Part shown: piece after piece, positions 62,101-64,000 of the stretch
How positions within the stretch are numbered: position 1 is the stretch's first letter
Layout: the number at the start of each line of letters is the position of its first letter
Program-made: the position numbers and the translations under genes
Origin: SM1-50 sp964467345
Lineage (GTDB): Archaea > Thermoplasmatota > E2 > DHVEG-1
Length of the DNA stretch: 64,000 nt
Assembly (NCBI GenBank): GCA_964467345.1
Contig: CAYXPY010000004.1
Span: 18,634-82,633, forward strand
Direction of reading: 5' to 3'
Notes under the pieces: generated by a model
Database searches by the model: none
What the model saw: only the letters and a program-made list of their open reading frames with translations
Told to the model about the DNA's origin: nothing

Positions 62101-62706
62101 TAAATAGCGGAGTGGATAGACGCTGAGGTCTACCATAGCTTGACCAGCAAGATCGGTCATTGATCCTAAGGAGACAAACAAGGAAGGATAGGGCATCAAG
62201 GAAAGATATGTTGATTTTTCCTGGGACGGGGAGATGATTGTCTCTTGTGAGGTTCCAAGCCGGAGTGGTTGCTGTGCAGGAAGTATCGTGTAGGTTCCAG
62301 GCAATAACTGCAGTGTAGTGGAAACCACCCGTACATTTGTTGCTCGTAACCCAGCCGGTAAAGCAACCCGTAGCCTTTTAACGGGGAGCAGTGGTTTTCC
62401 GATTTCAGACATATACGAGCAATCTTTGATTGAAACAAAATCAAACCCAAACCGTTTCTCAAGATAGATGTCGTCTGGTGAAAAACAGATGGTATAGCTG
62501 AGAGAATCAAGATCCCCTAAACTATTTATCTCTTCGGTTGTTTCATCACTCTTATTGATTTCATTTATCACAGGCAGTTCTTTTGTTGCGATCAATGGTG
62601 TAGTTTGATAAGAGAGACCAGTCGTATTAACTGTTGTAGAAAGAAAGCTTATTACGATAATTCCAAGCAGTAGTTTTTTCATATTTTTTCGTAGGTGTCC
62701 TTTCAT
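59116..62706 (-). CDS. Gingipain-like (C25) secreted cysteine protease with Ig/FN3 repeats
   Basis: About 1196 residues. Signal peptide (KKLLLGIIVISFLSTTVNTTG), a propeptide-like region, the C25 catalytic domain with YDYVIVTQDSWVSAFQTLADWKTQKG, the His motif ANHADHSN and the Cys motif YSMGCDPAAFD, then a CNA/FN3-type domain, PNPANSATGIS FN3, and three OmpL47/Ig-like repeats (YSVDVLGNTE, YSIDMAGNSE, VYDNAGNKQ). Extracellular protein degradation. No PGF-CTERM, so secreted or otherwise held. ATG 62706 has GGGG 10 bases upstream; ATG 62682 is an alternative. Gingipains were reported as a hallmark of sediment MBG-D archaea. Confidence 0.85.
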   Translation of the reverse strand: MKGHLRKNMKKLLLGIIVISFLSTTVNTTGLSYQTTPLIATKELPVINEINKSDETTEEINSLGDLDSLSYTICFSPDDIYLEKRFGFDFVSIKDCSYMSEIGKPLLPVKRLRVALPAGLRATNVRVVSTTLQLLPGTYTILPAQQPLRLGTSQETIISPSQEKSTYLSLMPYPSLFVSLGSMTDLAGQAMVDLSVYPLRYLPLQKRLILLSSVELVLEGVADYSCHDYLPESFSEDQRIMYEQIIKDMVLNPEDVTLVSSSGPQPLGVEPGDYDYVIVTQDSWVSAFQTLADWKTQKGVPTAIVTTSWIYNSGGYTGTNVQKIRAFVQDVYTNWGTTYVLLGGDIDVVPCHYRTYSGVDPDPIPNDAYYADFDDDWICEVHIGRASVNGPGSGTGQIGNFINKILTYERNPPLTDYAKKAGLFGFDLDNWWTHAEQCKINIDNAYIPSDWTMTNVYDSHSGNHKTNVIAALNAGQNLANHADHSNTDCMGTGYVKHDLLLYSSDMDALSNGNKQTILYSMGCDPAAFDVSDCIAEHFVQNSNGGGIAFIGNSRYGWYNYGTYDSLSMLFDVYFFKSLFQENLYHLGAAFSDHKNDVYQLYAGEDIYQYIYTELTLLGDPELPVWKENPGTLVTSHPSAVPVGSSSFTVHVQTTGGSNVQNAYVCVWKDEEVYERGMTNSAGDVTFTIVPQTGGSVLVTVTKQNYLPEETSAGVIESNLPPYQPSLPNPANSATGISISTDLSWTGGDPNPGDTVTYDVYFGTNANPSKVVGNQSALLYDPGMLNYLTTYYWKIVAWDSYGEHTAGLIWSFTTKANSPPIFGAPSPANGSTGNPLSLTWSIPISDPDGNTFSWTIQCSNGQSNSGTAATNGTKSLLLTGLSYGMTYTVWVNATDPSGSGIYTRRWYTFATATDVTAPVTTISFDGTIGDNSWFVSPVLVTLTATDDLTGVDYTMYQLDEGSWNLYQDPFTVTADGDHTIEYYSVDVLGNTETTKSARLPIDQTPPLTTHVFSGDVGLNGWYLTIDFLLNAVDSTSGVSSTFFKIDEADWMLYTTPVVISTDGVHSLSYYSIDMAGNSEAVQGPFSFQLDHSPPELNLIKQQLDLFTIKFTAQASDATSGVASVEFYLDGQLQINDTQAPYEWTWTGFGEYSVTATVYDNAGNKQSQTMAAPYVFHQESNLYQIQSQMFFFKSSSIQ

Positions 62707-62954
62707 AATGTTCAATCCCCTTAACAAAGGTACAATTTACTCTGTTTTATTTAAATGTATCTCAGATGCATATCCATCTTTAATATTAATCTTTGATAAG
62801 AAGAGAATGGCATTATATCGGACTTATTAAAAAAAACCATTGAAAAATGGATCATTAGAAATTATCGGTGTTACAATTAATAGCGTTCGATGATTTGTCC
62901 ATTTCCGATTCGTAATCGTGCTTTCGATCATTTAAATAACGAGGTGATGAATAA

Positions 62955-63998
62955 TCATGGACCTGGTGTTTCAGGACCAATGGTGATAAATCCTGAAGGA
63001 TTAATCATCATTTCATAAGAGAGCTGTATCCAGTTTTCGCTTCGGACGATCGTTGATACACGCAACTCATCAATTCCACCGTGAAGATAGTAATCGTAAC
63101 TCGGGTGGTTCGTCTCACCCATCCGCAAATCATAGTTAGGATTGGCCTCAGTACCAATTTTTGATGTCGTAGTACCAACTAATTCTCCATCAATGTAGAT
63201 TTTAAGACTTGTTTCATCATACGTCATGGTGTAATAATGCCAGGAGTTTACGATTGGATGTGTAATCCATATTCTCATGAAATGACTGGTTTCTGGGCCA
63301 TTTCCAAGGATGAATTGGATAGTCTCATTTTCACCAATAAAGGTCCATGCTGTTCCTGCATCCTGACTGCTGATACCAGTGCTTGAAGCAAAAACAACTC
63401 CGCACCATCCCGTGGAATGTCGATTCAGCCAAGCTGAGATTGTCTTTGGTCCTGTGGAGATGATCGAATCGGTGAATTGGATATAGTCATTTTCTCCGTC
63501 GAAATTTTGGCTCGGACCGACTACTCCAGTGTCTTGTTGTGGTTGATTGGGAGCGAATTTCGTCCCGGTATAGGAATTTGTGGTACTATCTAAAATTGTC
63601 GTAGGTGCTGCATCATTCATATGCCACACTGCGTTATAGTCTGAGTTCCAAGTTTTTTCTGAATACGATTGATCAATGCATTCTGCATTCCCGTAATACA
63701 TGTAAAAAATAGTATCGTCACTTGAAGAAAGAGAGGGGATATTTACCCACGAGGTAACGGTACCGGAAGATGATATATATGATTCTAGATCATGATAGAT
63801 CCGTGTCGAGACTCCCGTACCATGCATAAACATGATATCGCCTCCATCACTCTGGGCTTTTGAAGCAAGATCACTATCACTTGTGGATATGAGAAAAGGA
63901 AAATCCATCAGATCACCAGGAATCTGAGTATGATCAATGGTGATTTGTTTCCGATACGACCACCCAAAATCAAACGGGTTGAACTCCGAAGGATACCC
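62955..63998 (-). CDS. DUF2341/LamG-type surface protein (5' end beyond window)
   Basis: The frame is open to the right edge: FNPFDFGWSYRKQITIDHTQ followed by IPGDLMDFPFLIS is the DUF2341 signature, then a Tyr/Asn-rich link and a LamG/concanavalin-like sandwich (AVWHMNDAAPTTILDSTTNSY, ISAWLNRHSTGW, GGIDELRVSTIVRSENWIQLSYE). The C-terminus GFITIGPETPGP is the usual end of this pair. At least 347 residues are visible. Typically a secreted glycan-binding protein. The start is outside the window. Confidence 0.8.
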   Translation of the reverse strand, partial: GYPSEFNPFDFGWSYRKQITIDHTQIPGDLMDFPFLISTSDSDLASKAQSDGGDIMFMHGTGVSTRIYHDLESYISSSGTVTSWVNIPSLSSSDDTIFYMYYGNAECIDQSYSEKTWNSDYNAVWHMNDAAPTTILDSTTNSYTGTKFAPNQPQQDTGVVGPSQNFDGENDYIQFTDSIISTGPKTISAWLNRHSTGWCGVVFASSTGISSQDAGTAWTFIGENETIQFILGNGPETSHFMRIWITHPIVNSWHYYTMTYDETSLKIYIDGELVGTTTSKIGTEANPNYDLRMGETNHPSYDYYLHGGIDELRVSTIVRSENWIQLSYEMMINPSGFITIGPETPGP

Positions 63999-64000
63999 CG

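Overview
The window is archaeal and chromosomal. It carries an archaeal exosome/proteasome superoperon, an RNA polymerase operon with split A'/A'' and an unsplit B subunit, GatE, KEOPS Pcc1, Trm5, archaeal TATA boxes and an intron-containing tRNA-Tyr. The single-chain RpoB, a gingipain-like protease, PGF-CTERM surface proteins, a group 3b hydrogenase and many Hdr modules fit an uncultured Thermoplasmatota lineage of anoxic sediment (Marine Benthic Group D / Thermoprofundales type). That placement is an inference from gene content only.

Region 1 (1-6.8 kb): the end of a CcdA/DsbD-like membrane protein, then on the minus strand an NADP-type group 3b [NiFe] hydrogenase (fused beta-gamma diaphorase, small subunit, large subunit, maturation protease) and a malic enzyme. 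Region 2 (7.0-22 kb, plus strand): one compact redox operon, hdrC-hdrB-hdrA-(HdrA/GltD/HdrA fusion)-mvhD-fdhB/frhB-like-tandem hdrC-tandem hdrA, followed by osmC and purA. It encodes five HdrA-type flavin modules, one with an embedded NADPH-type GltD module. It looks like a large flavin-based electron-bifurcating or -confurcating complex, and hydrogenase and malic enzyme beside it could share its NADPH pool. A TATA box followed by a perfect 14-bp palindrome precedes it.

Region 3 (22-27 kb, minus): psmA-sbds-rrp4-rrp41-rrp42-rpl37ae-rpoP-pcc1, and queE. Region 4 (27.2-35.9 kb, plus): tRNA-Lys, rpoH (with no standard start codon), rpoB, rpoA1, rpoA2, rpl30e, nusA. Region 5 (36-42.3 kb): a four-subunit amino-acid dehydrogenase of the dye-linked proline dehydrogenase (PDH1) type, gatE, a small membrane protein and a glycosyltransferase. 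Region 6 (42.4-47.6 kb): a 1125-residue PGF-CTERM surface protein, a zinc-ribbon protein, tRNA-Tyr, trm5 and tRNA-Thr(TGT). The trm5 stop codon lies inside the tRNA-Thr gene.

Region 7 (47.59-57.80 kb) is the most unusual part. Directly behind tRNA-Thr lies a head-to-tail array of six AT-rich units of 0.67-2.36 kb. Each is bounded by a copy of the last 16 bases of tRNA-Thr, TCCCTCCGTCGGCTCC. Each unit has a conserved left end (about 170 bp) and a conserved right end (about 50 bp, with AACCTTTCGTTG just before the core). The units carry one or two small cargo genes, mainly signal-peptide proteins: four NosD-like beta-helix paralogs, a second secreted family, an AbrB-type regulator and a small membrane protein. 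No recombinase is encoded in the array or window. This looks like an integron-like, tRNA-anchored cassette array mobilised in trans, carrying a variable surface-protein repertoire. Region 8 (57.8-64 kb): a DNRLRE/PKD surface protein, a gingipain-like C25 protease and a DUF2341/LamG protein that runs off the right edge.
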